A stretch of DNA of 64,000 nt, from positions 1-64,000 of the forward strand of contig JANEZZ010001957.1 in the NCBI GenBank assembly GCA_026122225.1, written 5' to 3'. Made by a program: the position numbers and the translations under genes. This DNA is from Heloderma charlesbogerti. Its lineage: Eukaryota; Chordata; Lepidosauria; Squamata; Helodermatidae. Positions 34,543-47,982 of the stretch are shown piece after piece (positions within the stretch are counted from its first letter, which is position 1; every line of letters begins with the position of its first letter). The notes under the pieces are model-generated. The model ran no database searches. It saw nothing but the letters and a program-made list of their open reading frames with translations, and was not told where the DNA came from.

Positions 34543-36959
34543 TTTTTTCCTAAACCAGGATTGCAAAGCTGGGTGTAAGTGTTCCCACTTCAGCAGTGAT
34601 TGCCTTTGTGAGCTTGGGGCACAACAGGTCATGTGGCTTTTCATATGAGTCACGACATGTGGACTTGTTTTGCTGCGGATTTATTTTGCTATGGACTTAG
34701 CTTTGGTGGTCATGGGTGAAGTGTGAGTGTTTGAATGCATATTCTGTAATACAAATTCTTTACTTTTCACAGAAGTTGCATTTTCAAAGCTGTGTGCAAG
34801 TGTCTGTGAGCTTAATCCTCATGATATCCCTGTGGAATGATACATGATTCTGCTGGCAGGGAGGCTAATGGCCTAATGGGTTTTCCTGCATATTTAGAGT
34901 CTGAAATCTCCCAGTACTTGCAGGGGGGCCTGGAGTAAACAGCAGGTGGCTTTTGGCATGCTATGTCAGTCCCTAGTTGATGGCCTTGGAGCCTATCCTC
35001 AAGGTAACATTTTAGTTTGAGATAAAAATCAATATTTAAAAGCAGATTATGGTCTGAAGGGTATTTCTTCCTCAGGGGGCAAACAAACAACTAATTGCTG
35101 GAGTGTGCAATTTATCTTTCTCAAGAGGCTGTGTGGGAATTGGGTCCCTTGCCTTTTCTTTCAGCAGTGGTTATTGCTGGAGACTAGTTGAGGGAGAGAG
35201 GAGGGAAGTGAATTCTAAATGTTTGGGGGATTGTATTACTAGAATTTGAATTGTAAAATAGAAAGGCATGGGATTCACTAGTTAGTACCAAATCTTCCCT
35301 TTTCTGCTCCCTCAAAGCTAGTAGTTGTGTCATGGAAAGAAAGTACACAAAGTCAGGCATACAGGCCATGCTTCTCCTGTGACACAGAGCCCACGTTTGT
35401 TGTGGTGTCTACAGTTTTCTTGCTCAAGAAGACAGCATGTGGAAAACAAACTCCCTCTAGGCATTTTTCAAGTAACTTTCTGTGTCTGTAAACCACCATT
35501 AAAGATGCTCTCTGCAGGCCTCTAAGTTTCATGTCGTTATATGTAGGTTTTGCAAGATTTACTTTGCACCTCTCTCTATTTTTCATAAGCAGAGATAAGT
35601 GAAGCTCTTGGGAACTGATAATGCTCTAAATGTAGCAGCTGAATAGGCAGTCATAGATAGGAGGATGCTCACTAAAGGATAGCGCCTGTGAATCTTCTGA
35701 AAAAGGAACTGCATGAAAAAGTCTCTAGAAGAGGGAGTAGAAAGCTACTTGCAAATTGAAGGCATGTGGTTGGAAAACAGCTTGACTGCTATTTCCTCTG
35801 TGGGGTCTTTGGCAATTACTTACTGTAATTGATCATCTTGGTCAGTGGAAGCAACCACCAGACCCATAGTAACTTATTTCTTTGGCAGTGAAATAGGAGA
35901 AGGTACCCTACTAGGAGAATGATCTTGCTGACTCTTTTGGTATTGGGCTGTTTGCCCAAATGATGCATAAATCAGTTCTGGCATTCCACATTTATTAACC
36001 TAAATGAAAAGACTAAATTGACTTGAATCAGAAATTGCTTCTCACATCTGATTTTTTCCTGTCTAACAGCTATTGGTTAGTTGTATGCATCTTTGAGATG
36101 GTAACTGAGGAGGCTGTGATAAGCCAGATACTACTTGCTTTTGATTTGTGGGCTTTAACTTTCATCCACAGCTGTTTTGAAGGAGGCAACTGCATTTGGA
36201 AGTACTTTATTTTCTAGCGTTAGAACATGTATGGGTGATTTGGAGCTTTCTTGGACTTGTCCCTTCCTTTGAAAAAGATGTGGTTTTGCTATTCCCTCAC
36301 TTGGACTCTGGAGATTAAAGTTAAAGCAACATGATATTGCAGCAGCACTTCCTTTTCAAGGGAGGTGATGGCTTTCAGGACTTCGTAAATATTATCCATA
36401 CTTTCTCCTGATCCCTTTGCCAAAGCAATTGTGACCTGAGCCTTTCAAATGTGTTCCGTCTTCTGATATAGATCTGTATCTTAAAAAGGTTTGAGGTGGG
36501 TTTTCAATAAGACTTAAAGAGGCTGGTTGTGCTGTTTTTTCCTTGGTGCTAAGATGCCATCAATATGCTGTGGACATGTTTACTTTGCACTCAAACCTCT
36601 AGTGTCTGTGAGCAGAGCTCTTTTGTGCCCTACTGTGATCTTTTGTCATGTGCAAACAAGTTCTCTGCCTGTTTCAGAATGCTTTAGACTGTTGATTCCA
36701 GATTGGTTGGACAGGCAGAGATATAGTTTCTTTTTATTGGATCAGCTTATTTTAGATGGATGAGGCATTTTCCTACAATTCTCATGTTTTATCTTCTAAA
36801 ATAAAATTTAAATACATTAAAATATATTTTCCTCAATTTTAAAATCCCATTTTACCTACAGGATGTACTACTGGGGGACAGTTTACAACATTATGCATGG
36901 TGTGGAGAAAGTAGATAGGGAGTCATTTTTCTCCCTCTCTCATAATACTAGAACCCAGT

Positions 36960-37345
36960 AGGGTCATCCCATGAAGCTGGCATGTGGGAAATTCAGGCAA
37001 ATAAAAGGAAGTACTTCGCACAGCGCATTGTTAAACTATGGATTTCCACAAGATGTAGCAATGGCCACCACTTTGGATGGCTTTAAAATGGGATTGGACA
37101 AATTCATGGAGGAGAAGGCTGTGAATGGTACTAGTCCTGATGGCCATGTGCTCCCTCCAATATCAGAGGCAGTATGCCTGTGAACACCAGTTGCTGGGGA
37201 ATATTGGGGGGGGGGGGCTGCCCTTGCACTCATGTCCTGCTTGTGAGTTTCCTGTGGGCAGCTGGTTGGCCACTGTGTGAACAGAATGCTGGCCTAGGTG
37301 GAGCTTTGGTCTGATCCAGCATGGCTCTTAGGTTATTTTCTTATT
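36960..37345 (+). mobile_element. CR1/L3-like LINE 3' end with ORF2 C-terminus
   Basis: The frame at 36971-37183 reads GKFRQIKGSTSHSALLNYGF, then PQDVAMATTLDGFKMGLDKF and MEEKAVNG. This is the C-terminal pattern of CR1-group ORF2 (aligned Phe/Arg, LPQDV, DGFK...LD). The 3' UTR follows, containing CTGGTTGGCCACTGTGTGAA and ending near TCTGATCCAGCATGGCTCTT. A G-run lies at 37207-37217. Confidence 0.7.
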
Positions 37346-39546
37346 TGGTCATAGGATACCATTAAATTTTTGTAGTACATCATTTGAAACATTCCTCAGT
37401 TTAAAAACAGAAAGACTAATCCTTTCAGAATGCTTTTCTAGTCATTTTATTCTATATAATTGAAGGGCAAGAGAAGTAATCAGTGATATCCAAGAGGAAT
37501 ATCTTCTTACCACTCACTCATTTTCAGACCTGTGGGTAAAACCCAGAGGAATTAACTGAATTCCTGGACTTTGTTGATTGCTCAGCAGTTATCTCTTCAG
37601 GTCTGCCTTTTCGTGTTTGATGCATTGTGTGCTTGGGTGCGTTTTAATGGTGTTGCATTGTCATTAATATTAATAGAGATGCACCACATTTTTGCCTTTA
37701 AATGTTTTTGAGACAAAAACTGTCCTTTTCCTTTCTTTCCACTTCTTTCTGCTATTTTTCCACACCTGTTGTAGTCCTTGTTTCCCTACTATGCTGTTGC
37801 TTTGGTATTCTTCAAAATAACTTTTAACAAGGCTTCTTTCTCCTTCATTATGTTATACTAGCCAACCAGGGATCATGTAGTGAACATGATTATATCACAG
37901 AGCTGTGGAGCCAATCTAATTTGGCTGTGTGGTGATGTCAGTGGGGGCAAGCAAAGCCAGATTGCTCTTACTCTGAAGGCTTAATTCAGCTGTAATAGAC
38001 CAAAATGCCAATTTGAATGTGCAAGTGGATGTTCATCAAAATGACCTTCAACAATGCATTCCACGGAGAGCAATATAATGCAGATAAACAACATCCAAAC
38101 AATCCAATGCAAATCCAGGTGGACACTTTGTGTTCTGCTGGGCTGTACTGTGGCGAACTGGAAACATTGGACTGGTTGTTGAAACAATAGGGATGCCCCC
38201 ATGGCTACTTTTGTACTTTTTTGAGTATCTACCCCCAATTGTTGGGAAAAGGAGACATTTTTCAAGGGGCATGAAAATGTTTGTAAAACTCCCATTCCCC
38301 CACTCTTAGTTCAGCTTAACTCTAATATTAAGTAGCTTGTAGTTTATTTTTGCCTAATTAAAGGCCTTGAAGAAAATCAGTTTTCCAAGTCTTGCAAGTG
38401 AAGAAGCTGGCTCAGTAAAATAAATATATCTTTAACCTCTGCAAAGTAATTATTTGTTCAGGTCCTTCCTGGTCTTCTAATGCTTGCCCTGTAGCACAGT
38501 TGGGGAACCAATCAGAGCTATATCTGCTGGACAGGTATGATTAATAAGATCTTCCTCCAAATATTTCTTGTTCTTGTGGTCCTGATTTGGCTGGCTTCCA
38601 ACTCGGCATAAGCACTGGAAAAGTAAAACTTCTGCATAAAGACAAACCAAATTTTGTGACAAGAAAATCTGAATTTTCCATCCTTTATAAAATAAACAAA
38701 TATACATACGGTGGTTGCTTTTCTATAATTTAATCTGCTTGTTATATGGAGATAGCAGGAGCTAGGCAGGAGACTTAATTCTTGCTCCTTGACTGCTAGT
38801 AATATTATTATACTCCTACCCACCGCCATTTCTGGAATTTCACCAAGCATTGCCCAAATACTTTCAAGCCTATCCTTTCAGTTACCAAGGTAGAAATTTA
38901 CGTTTTTTAAAAAGAATAAAGAAAAATCTATATCCATCATTCTCAGGATGCTGAGTCCTCTACCCAGAATTCAATTCTGTATCTACATAACATAATTGTA
39001 GAATATACTGCCCTACTGGCAGAGTGGCAGATGTTATGGTCTCCAGTCATTCTTGATGGTGGCAGAACACACTGTCTTTTCAAGTAGTCTGCATGTGTCA
39101 TGTGGTGGTTTCCCATGTAAAACATCTGGCCTCATTGGTTGAGATACCCAGCTCAACAGTTGATAACTGGCGATCTGACCTTCTCTTCTGTAAGGAAATA
39201 AGCAAATTTCAAGGCAAACAACTTTTCCAGGCTATTGAGCGCCTTTACTTTAACATCTTGCAGGTTTGCATTTAATGAGACTTGTATTAATGCAGGGTTC
39301 ATAGAATCATAGAATAGTAGGGTTGGAAGGGGCCCACAAGACCATCGGGTCCAACCCCCTGCTCAATGCAGGAATCCAAGTCAGAGCATCCCTGACAGAT
39401 GGCTGTCCAGCCTTGTCTTGAACGCCTCCAGTGTGAGAGAGCCCACCACCTCCCTAGGTAATTGGTTCCATTGTCCTATTGCTTTAACAGTCAGGAAGTT
39501 TTTCCTGATGTTCAGCCGGAATCTGGCTTCCTGTAACTTGAGCCCA

Positions 39547-40889
39547 TTATTCCATGTCCTGCACTCGGATGATTGAGAAGAGATGTTGGCCTTCCTCTCT
39601 GTGACAACCTTTCAAGTACTTGAAGAGAGCTGTCATATCTCCCCTCAGTCTTCTCTTCTCAAGGCTAAACATGCTCAGTTCTTTCAGTCTCTCTTCATAG
39701 GGCTTTGTTTCCAGTCCCCTGATCATCTTCGTTGCCCTCCTCTGAACCCTCTCCAGCTTATCTGCAACCTTCTTAAAGTATGGTGCCCAGAACTGGACAC
39801 AGTACTCCAGATGAGGCCTAACCAGTGCTGAGTAGAGGGGAACTAGCACTTCCCGGGATTTGGAAGCTATGCTTCTATTAATGCAGCCCAAAAGAGCATT
39901 TGCCTTTTTTGCAGCCACATCACATTGTTGGCTCATATTCAGCTTGTGATCGACAACAATTCCAAGATCCTTCTCGCTTGTAGTGTTGTTGAGCCACGTA
40001 TCCCCTATCTTGTAACTGTGCATTTGGTTTATTTTTCCTTGGTGCAGAACTTGGCATTTATCCCTATTAAATGTCATTCTGTTGTTTTCTGCCCAGCGCT
40101 CCAGTCTATCCAGTTCACTTTGAATTTTGTTTCTGTCTTCCAGGGTATTAGCTATCCCGCCCAATTTGTGTCATCTGCAAATTTGATCAGCATTCCCTGC
40201 ACCTCCTCCTCCTAGTCATTAATAAAAAAATTGAAGAGCACTGGGCCCAAGACTGAGCCCTGCGGTACCCTGCTCATTACCTCTCCCCAGTTTGAGAAGA
40301 CCCCATTGATAAGCACTCTTTGAGTCTGATTCTGTAGCCAACTGTGGATCCACCAGATCGTTGTTTCATCTCGCCCACTTTGAGCTAGTTTGCTCATCAG
40401 GATATCATGGGGCACTTTGTCGAAAGCTTTGCTGAAGTCGTATATTATGTCCACAGCATTCCCACAGTCCACAAGGGAGGTTACTTGATCAAAAAATGAG
40501 ATCAGATTCATCTGGCAGGACTTGTTCTTGACAAATCCATGTTGGCTTCGAGTAATCACTGCATTGTTTTCAAGGTGCTTCCAGATGGATTGCTTTATCA
40601 TCTGCTTCAGAATTTTCCCAGGGATTGATGTCAGACTGCCTGGTCTGTAGTTCCCAGGTTCCTCCTTTTTACCCTTTTTGAAGATAGGGTCGACATTAGC
40701 CTTCCTCCAGTCATCTGGCACTTCCCCCCTCTTCCATGATTTCTCAAAGAGAATAGACAGGGTTTCTGAGAGTTCTTCTGCCAGTTCCTTTATTAGTCTA
40801 GGATGCAGTTCATCTGGCCCTGGAGATTTGAACTCATTCAAAGTAATTAGGTATTCCTTGACCATATTCCTATCGATCTCAAGCTGCAA
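39547..40889 (-). pseudogene. CR1 ORF2 RT, copy 2
   Basis: RT blocks read FKSPGPDELHPRLIKELAEE, FKKGKKEEPGNYRPGSLTSI and DIIYDFSKAFDKVPHDILMS (one Leu missing before DFSKAF), then SRVPQGSVLGPVLFNFFIND. The catalytic KFADDTN is present near 40175-40195, but a one-base deletion right after it shifts the frame into the C-terminal part (39547-40164: LERWAENNRMTFNRDKCQVL, then RPHLEYCVQFWAPYFKK). Confidence 0.9.
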
Positions 40890-41839
40890 TTCTGCTCCAT
40901 CAGCCTATACTTCAACTTTGCCAGAGGGGTCAAAAGAGACCCTCTTTTGGGAGAAGACTGAGCCAAAGTAGGAATTGAGCACCTCTGCCTTTTCCTCGTC
41001 ATAATTTCGCCATCCTTATTTAATAGCTGAACCACCCTTTCTTTCCTCTGTCTTTTACTATGCACATAGCTGAAGAAAGCTTTTTTGTTGCTTTTAGCAT
41101 CCCTCGCTAACCTCACCTCGTTCTCAGCTTTAGCCTTCCTGACGCCATCCCTGCAATTCTGTTCTACCTGCCTGTACTCTTCCTTTGTTGCTTGGCCTTC
41201 CTTCCACTTCCTATATGTGTACTTTTTTTGTTTTCAGGTCATCTCTAAGCTTTTTGTGAAGCCGTATTGGCTTCTTCTGTTGTCCTCCGCGTTTTTCTCT
41301 TGTTGGAATTGTTTGTAATTGTGCCTTGAGAATTTCCTTTTTTAAAAACTCCCACCCATCTTGGACTCCTTTCGTCGTTAGAGTCACTTGTCATGGGACC
41401 TTGCTTATCATTGTTCTGAGTGTATTAAAATCAGCTTTCCTAAAATCCAGGGAATGCGTTTGGCCTGCACTTGGCTTTTGCTTCCTTTAGAACCATGAAC
41501 ACAAGTATAACATGGTTGCTTTCCCCCAGAGTTCCTGTAACTGTTACTTTACCCACTAAGTCATCTCTGTTGGTTAGGATCAAGTCAAGGATAGCCAATC
41601 CTCTAGTTCCTTCCTCTACTTTCTGTAGGAGGAAGTTATCCGCCACACAAGTCAGGAATTTCTTGGAAGGGCCATGTTTTGCAGAATTTGTCTCCCAACA
41701 AATATTGGGCAAATTGAAGTCCCCCATTACTACTGCATCATGCTTTCTTGAAACATTGGCTATTTGCTTTTCAAAAGTTTCATCCTCGTCTTCTCCTTGA
41801 TTGGGTGGCCGGTAGTAGACTCCGACCACCAGGTTCTTT
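40890..41839 (-). pseudogene. CR1 ORF2 endonuclease C-terminus and linker, copy 2
   Basis: VGVYYRPPNQGEDEDETFEK, VVMGDFNLPNICWETNSAKH and the SNHVILVFMVLKEAK block are open. The frame then breaks near 41440. The linker RLARDAKSNKKAFFSYVHSK follows in a separate frame (40847-41116). This linker is the segment deleted in copy 1. Confidence 0.88.
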
Positions 41840-43140
41840 GCTCTGATTGCTTGCTAAGTGACGGAGGTGGTGTCTGAATCACTGTATTCTTTTAATAGAC
41901 TTTCTTCTGATCAGTAATTTTCTCAAGGTGAATAAATAGATTAACCCCATGATTAATAGATTGAATTGCTCCATTATCTGTAATGCAGTCACATCATTTT
42001 ATGTCGTGTTATTTTATTTTTTTTGCTTTGAAACATTTTGAAATTGGCCAGTGAAGTGTTTGCCATGCAACCTGGGGTAATGTATCCTTGATGTATTACT
42101 TGGGTAATTGTGTTTCTCCTGGTGTAGCCCATTGTGTGTCTGCTTCAATTCTCTTACTTGCTTTATCTCAAATTCAGATTCTCTCTGTTCCAGTTACCCC
42201 TGCTGGCGCTTCTCTTTTAATACAGGAGGACTTGCTGTTTTTTGCACTGTCATGAGAGCGATTGGTGAGGTGTGGCTGTTCTTAGAAGATCATTTCTGCA
42301 TGTGTATATATAATGGATATGCCAGCTGTCAAGTTGCGTTGGCAGTAGGGCTGTATTTCTCTTGTGTTTAAGTCATTTAACATTTAAGTTAATTTATCTT
42401 GCAGAACTGGAGAATTGGACATATTACATTGGGGCTGGAGTGCTTGATGAGTGTATTCTTAGCTTTCATGGAGTATAAGTCAAGCTTTTGTTGGTTCAGA
42501 AGATGAACCACTGGGAGGTTGTCAAGAGCCGCTGCCCTAGAACGTTCATGATTACCCCAAGCTGTTCATTGTATATACCAGTTCCTACTGCAAGAAACCC
42601 TGTATTGAAGAGTAAGTAAGAAAAGGGTCCTGTAATGAAACTTCTGTCATATATTACAAGAACTGCTCTCACTAGGCATGCAAACAGCCTAAACTAGTGG
42701 AGTCTGTATCTGTTGCTTAGGTAAGGATTTTCTTCCCATTGAAATGTTTCTTTCTGTATACTGAGGTGACTCTGGTGTCCTGAGAAAGAGTATATAGCAG
42801 AATCTTCCTGTTCCTGTGTCCTAGACAGCCACATTGCATAAGTGGGCATAAGTTCATCAACATTGATGGTTATGCCCCCGTAATAAACTCCATGTAGTGG
42901 CAGTATAATGACTCAGTTTAAATTGTTCACTGAGGTATGTTTAACAGTAATGACCTTTGGCACACTGTCACTGCTAATCAAGCCTGGCTGATCTCAAATT
43001 GCAGGATAACAAAGAGCAGCCAAGTAGCTAAAAATGCAGTCCTACTTATTGTTGGCCTTACATTAAATACCTCTCCAAAGTTATCACTGAGAATATATAT
43101 CTGGGATAGATTCTACAACACCGTCACATGAGTGAAATAG

Positions 43141-43380
43141 GGATTTTTAATTAATTATTTATTTATTACATTTATATCCCGCCTTTTTTCCTCTTCAAGA
43201 AAAGAGGAATCCTCTTTTCAGAATCCTCCCCTCCATTTTATCCTCACAACAACAACCCTGTGAGGTAGGTTGGGCTGAGAGTCTGTGACTGGCCCAAAGT
43301 CACCCAGTGAGCTTCATGGCTGAGTGGAGACTAGAACCTGGGTCTCCTGACTCCTAGTCCAACACTCTAGCCACTTTTTC
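43141..43380 (-). mobile_element. tRNA-derived SINE with MIR-like body
   Basis: In reverse complement the head has A-box-like TGGCTAGAGTG and B-box-like GGTTCTAGTC. The body has GGTGACTTTGGGCCAGTCAC and CCTCACAGGGTTGTTG, the MIR/CORE-type pattern. The tail is GCGGGATATAAATGTAATAA with AAATAAATAA. Confidence 0.8.
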
Positions 43381-43844
43381 TGAAATAAAAAGTGTTTCCT
43401 GTTAGGGTGCATGCTCGTGTCATTTGGGAGGAGGGTGTATATACTGGGGTGTGCCAAGAATTAACTACATCCCAGAGCATATGTTGCCAAATCCAACAGA
43501 AGAAGGAGGGGAGGAGGAGGAAGAGTAGGAAGAAGAAACTATCTCTTATTGAGGGGAAGTGAGAGGTAGCAATTTGTGGAGAGGCTTCTGGGAATTCACT
43601 TTCATAGGTGGCTGATGCATTTCATAAAGAGGAAAAAAAATCTAGTTTTCCTCCTTCTGTATTATTTTAAAAGCGAAACATGGTGTCTGTGTACTGCCTT
43701 AGAGAGATTGTACAGTTGGTGTATGAGGCATTCTGTGAGCTTCTTTTGATGTTGATCAAATGTATATCCTTGAGTGAAAATTTCTTTGTGATATCTTTCT
43801 GCAAGCCTATGTCACTTACTTAGCTGGGGAAGCAAGTTTACATA

Positions 43845-43893
43845 ATTTCATTTATTACATTTCTATACTGCCCAATAGCCAAAGCTCTTGGTT
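43845..43893 (-). mobile_element. L2 3'-terminal scrap
   Basis: TTTCATTTATTACATTTCTA then CTGCCCAATAGCCAAAGCTC, which is the last roughly 45 bp of the L2 3' end. Confidence 0.65.
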
Positions 43894-44237
43894 TCATCTC
43901 AGGGGTTCGGTGTGGGGCATGGGAGCAGTATAGGGTTTGATCTTCTACACACAACTTGCAGGACTAAAGCTAAGGAGTCCTGGCTTCCCAGTCTTATTTA
44001 CTTTCCTCCCAACCTGGGATTTATTTATAGGCATCTTTGGAAGGCCCCTTTTCTTCTGCAAAGCAACATATCATAAAATAGCAAAACCATATGATCAGAA
44101 AATTTTCTCTAGGTATTGTGAATCTTGTGTGCCCCCTTTCCTCACCTCTAATGTTTTTATTGTTAAGGATGTCTACTTCCAGAAAGATGCTTGGGTGCTA
44201 TAGTGACTGGGGTTTACAGAATATCTTGGCTTTCTGT

Positions 44238-44336
44238 TGCTGCTGCTTTGGCCCCATGCAGATGAAGGTGGTTGGGATTGAACCTGGGAACTTCTGTGTG
44301 CAAAGCATACGCTCTACCACTGAGCTCTGGCCCCTC
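44238..44336 (-). mobile_element. SINE head (tRNA-derived portion)
   Basis: In reverse complement: CCAGAGCTCAGTGGTAGAGC, then B-box GGTTCAATCC. It matches the head of SINE family S1. The body is absent. Confidence 0.6.
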
Positions 44337-44944
44337 TGCAAGCTCAGACACTCCTTTCCTTACTAGAGCACAAATTCTTGCTGTGGACCACATTTAAGGC
44401 TAACAGTGGTTCTAAAACAACCTAGAGCTCTGGTTTCAAACCTCAATTAATCGAGGCCCCTGATAATTTTGAACCATGGTTGAAGTTGCTGGAATAATTC
44501 ATGTACCAAAAGGGAGGGGTCGGAGGAAGGGAGCAAGCAATTTGGCATTGTGGTGCCCCAGTTTCCTCTGACACAGCTAATTTTGACTGAAGCGAGATTC
44601 TGTCTTTAGCTGAGGACTCAGCAGCCAGAGCAGATGGATTCCAATGGAATAGCAATCTTTTTTATCAAGCTAGTTCAAGCTAGTTCGACTGGTGATTTGC
44701 GAAGGGAAGCTGAGGAAATAAAGTGGCAAGCAGTAAGCTTTTATGTATCCATGCAGAACCTACAGATCTGCCACCTGTTCTTTCAGCTAGTCTCACACAG
44801 TGGTTTCCCCCGCCTCTTCGTGTTTAACAGAACAGAAGCAGAAGCAACCTAGGAAACTTCATTTTTGTTTCTAGCGTATTCTACAGTTGTTATTTGAGTA
44901 AGAGATAATATCTCTTGAAACTTAACCCTGCATTGTATATTATT

Positions 44945-45095
44945 TGACGTTATTATTATTGGTACAGCACTTTGCATATGCCAAAGCCTGTGTAGTCCTT
45001 TCCTCATTCATCCTTACAATAACTCCGTAAGGTAGGCAGTGGTAGTTCGCATTGTTATAGATGGGAAACTGAGTATGAAAGAAAGCTAGTAGTGT
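44945..45095 (-). mobile_element. MIR-like SINE fragment
   Basis: TACAGCACTTTGCATATGCC, then CATCCTTACAATAACTCCGT, AGGTAGGCAG and AGATGGGAAACTGAG. These are in the order and spacing of a reversed MIR element. Confidence 0.6.
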
Positions 45096-46390
45096 GTACT
45101 CTGCTTTGAAAAAACATCAAAATTCTACATTAACAAAAACATAATTCTGCAACCTATACAAATTATACCTATTCATTATTTGTCTTAATTTGAATAATTC
45201 TGCTGTTAGTCAAGGGAAATAGTAGGAAACTATGTAGGATGCTGAACCCCAGCCACTGGAGTGTTTCTCAGCATTTCCTCCAGCTTCTGAGATTTCACCA
45301 GGAATGGCCCACATTAAGCCATTCTAGAAGCTTCCAACACTAACTTGCTTTAAAAAAAAAATGCTGAGATTCTTAGGAAGCTAAATTCTGGATCCAATAT
45401 CCCTTTCTGTGCTTTTCCCTATGCTTATATATAGCATTACCCCTCCGGCAGTTGTTTGAGACGCTGAGATATATTGTCCTGCATGTGGGGATATAAATCC
45501 CTCTGCACTCTGAAATTTAGCATGACTCAACCCCTCTTGAATGTGATATTGTGACCCTAATCTGTCTAAGCAGCAAGCAGCTCGTTCTGGGCTTCCTCAT
45601 CTTTGTGTGGCAGGAACCACAGTTTGAGACTTAGGCTTTTGGAGATCTGTCTGAAATATTTCAAGATTCCTTGCCTCTTTCAAGCAAGAGCACTTTTATC
45701 CAGAGCTTCTTTATGAAATCAGCACTTAATAATAATACTGTGTTTCTTAAGGTATTTGATATTTGGGGTACAGGTTCATCTTTCCTCTCCTGTAGCTTAA
45801 ACCTGGAGTAACATCCCACTCTTTACACTCAAAATGATAAACAGCTGTCTTCTCACTCCCAAACAATGGGTTGTTTTCCTGTTTGCCAGTACTGGTTATT
45901 TTAGTTCCTAATGTCTCCCAGTATATTTTGCCATGTACTTGTATGGAATTGCAGCAAACTCACAGTTGTTCAGTTACACTGGGATAGCTTTTTAAACTGT
46001 AAATGGAGGGGTAGGGATCCCCCTGCACTCTGAAATCGGTCTGACTGAGCCTCTCTTTGCCCCATGTATTGGAACTGATATGGGGTAAACAGGGATGAGA
46101 TGAGAATGAAGCAATATTGGTCACCATGAAAATAAACATCTGCCAGGATCCAAAACAATGTACAACTTGTTCCATATGCCCAAACTAGTTTTGAGCTTGT
46201 GTTCAAAGAGCCTCCTTTTTGGCAAACTGCTTTTGAAACCAAAGGGGCTTTTAGAATGGGGGAAGGAGAAGTCTGCTGTTCAAGCAGTCAAATATTCCAG
46301 AGGGCACACCTTTGGCCTGCCTCAAGTAGCTCTTTGGGTCCCAGCAACTGCTTTAAATTTAGATTTGCATCTCTAATCATATCTTCTTAC

Positions 46391-46527
46391 CAAGGATGGA
46401 GAACATGTGGTCTTCCAGATGTTGTTGGTCTGCAGTTCCCATATCCCTCTCCATTGGCTATGCTAGCTTTGGCTGATGGAAGTTGAGGTCCAGCAACATC
46501 TGGAGGACCACACATTCCCCATTCCTG
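46391..46527. mobile_element. Palindromic hAT-type MITE (137 bp)
   Basis: The left end is CAAGGATGGAGAACATGTGG; the right end in reverse complement is CAGGAATGGGGAATGTGTGG. The arms both continue as TCTTCCAGATGTTG and TCCTCCAGATGTTG. Flanks CTTCTTAC and GTTTATAC match 5 of 8. There is no ORF. Confidence 0.7.
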
Positions 46528-46579
46528 GTTTATACTTTTCTCTGCATAAATCCATGTCTAGCCTTGGGGTTATTCTATC

Positions 46580-46624
46580 AGTAGCTTCGGCTATTGGGCG
46601 GTATAGAAATGAAATAAATAAATC
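46580..46624 (+). mobile_element. L2 3'-terminal scrap
   Basis: GCTTCGGCTATTGGGCGGTA then GAAATGAAATAAATAAATC, the last roughly 45 bp of an L2 in + orientation. Confidence 0.7.
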
Positions 46625-47454
46625 AGTATCACAGAGTCTGCTAGAAGTCAGGCTATTTTCCCTGTTGAAGAACTGTGACATTCCCACAGGTTAACTCTTA
46701 ATGGAGTTCACAGTCAGTTAAATCCGTCCCTAAGGAACTCACATTACCCTTTCCTCCTCCCATTCAGTGCTGTCAGACCTGTGATGCTGTGCTCAGCAGG
46801 TATATATGGACTAATAACTTGGACTAATATTTGTAAACTAAGAGGAACTTCCTGGGGTTTAAGCCAGAGAGGAAATAGGATTGATCAGAGTTCCTTGAGA
46901 ATCTCTGGAATTGCAAAGGTTATAATGTTTGGGGCATATAGAAACAGGGATTATAATTAGGAAGATATACAGAAACATTGGGGAATTCTTCTGAATAGTA
47001 AGCAGTACATCAGTCACTTAGTGAAGCTGCAGCCAAGTTAGGATTTTAACTGAAGTCTCCCAGATCTATGTCAAATACTGGCCAATTTTGCTTGTCTTTA
47101 CTAATCAGCATAGTCAAAATTATAATTGATCATGGCACGGTCTATTTCCATGGGGATAAACTGTTGACTAGCATTATGTGAACAGGTGCCAACAGCCATT
47201 GCAGGATGGTATAGCTAGTTATAGCTATCCATCAGATCAGACAGTCATTTGATTGAATGCTTTTCTTCCTGCAAGTAGTCGCCTTCGCACATGTTTCCCA
47301 GGAGGAGCAGGTACTGCAGTTGAATTTTGTGCCTGGCTTATACTTGCTTTTGTTCTGCTTATCAAATAGCTACATGAGGCACTCCAACTTGAATGCCATT
47401 AACAAATGTAATAATTTTATAACTCTTTCTCTTCTTATGTCTGGCCCGACTTTC

Positions 47455-47982
47455 TGACACACTCTGGCAACCTGACACAGGACACAAATAACAGCAAAAC
47501 TCTTCATTGCAGCAGATCAGGTTACACATACCAGCATTCCAGACCTTGCAGCAAAGTTTACAGAGTTTATAGACCCTAATGAGATAGCCTAGGCAGAGGC
47601 TATCGGTATGTGTTCAAGAGAAAGTTCCAAGGCTAGAATCCACACAGAGTCAAAGTCAGAATTTGGCAATATATTCCAAGTCAGAGACTTAACGATACAG
47701 GATTCAAGGCAGATAAGAGCTCAAGATTCACGAAAAATCCAGGCAAGAAAGTATTCCAGGCAATTAAGACATTGTTCCCAGCAAAGGCTCTTTGGTTTAA
47801 ATACAGAGAGGGGCTGCTAAAGTTCCACTTCTGACGATCTATCCTGATGGGAATCTGGCCCATAAGCAAGCACTGTGTCTAAGAGGGCATCTCTGTTCTG
47901 CCCTGTTTAGTGGACACTGTAACCTGGGAGATACCCTTGAGTCTCCTCCCCTGTGGAGTCCTCCTCCTGCTCAGTTTTCACA
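47455..47982 (-). mobile_element. LTR-like segment (about 528 bp)
   Basis: On the minus strand it could start TGTGAAAACTGAGCAGG and end GCCAGAGTGTGTCA (TG...CA), with GTATTTAAACC as a TATA-like box near 47800. The downstream sequence is rich in CTTGCCTGGA/CTTGAG-type words, as in reptile LTRs. No target duplication and no AATAAA were found. Related-looking sequence may extend to about 48230. Confidence 0.35.

Larger units (their letters stand above)
39301..41846 (-). mobile_element. CR1 LINE, copy 2, 5' truncated
   Basis: The 3' tail (ATAGAATCATAGAATAGTAG) is followed by a continuous 3' UTR, RT, linker and endonuclease C-terminal half. It stops at about 41846 inside the endonuclease. It lacks the LTR and the internal deletion found in copy 1, and so serves as the reference for those lesions. 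Confidence 0.95.

Noticed and set aside
44238..44336. tRNA gene candidate on the minus strand
   Set aside because: A and B box-like words are present, but no complete cloverleaf; it matches the SINE head seen at 54395-54590.
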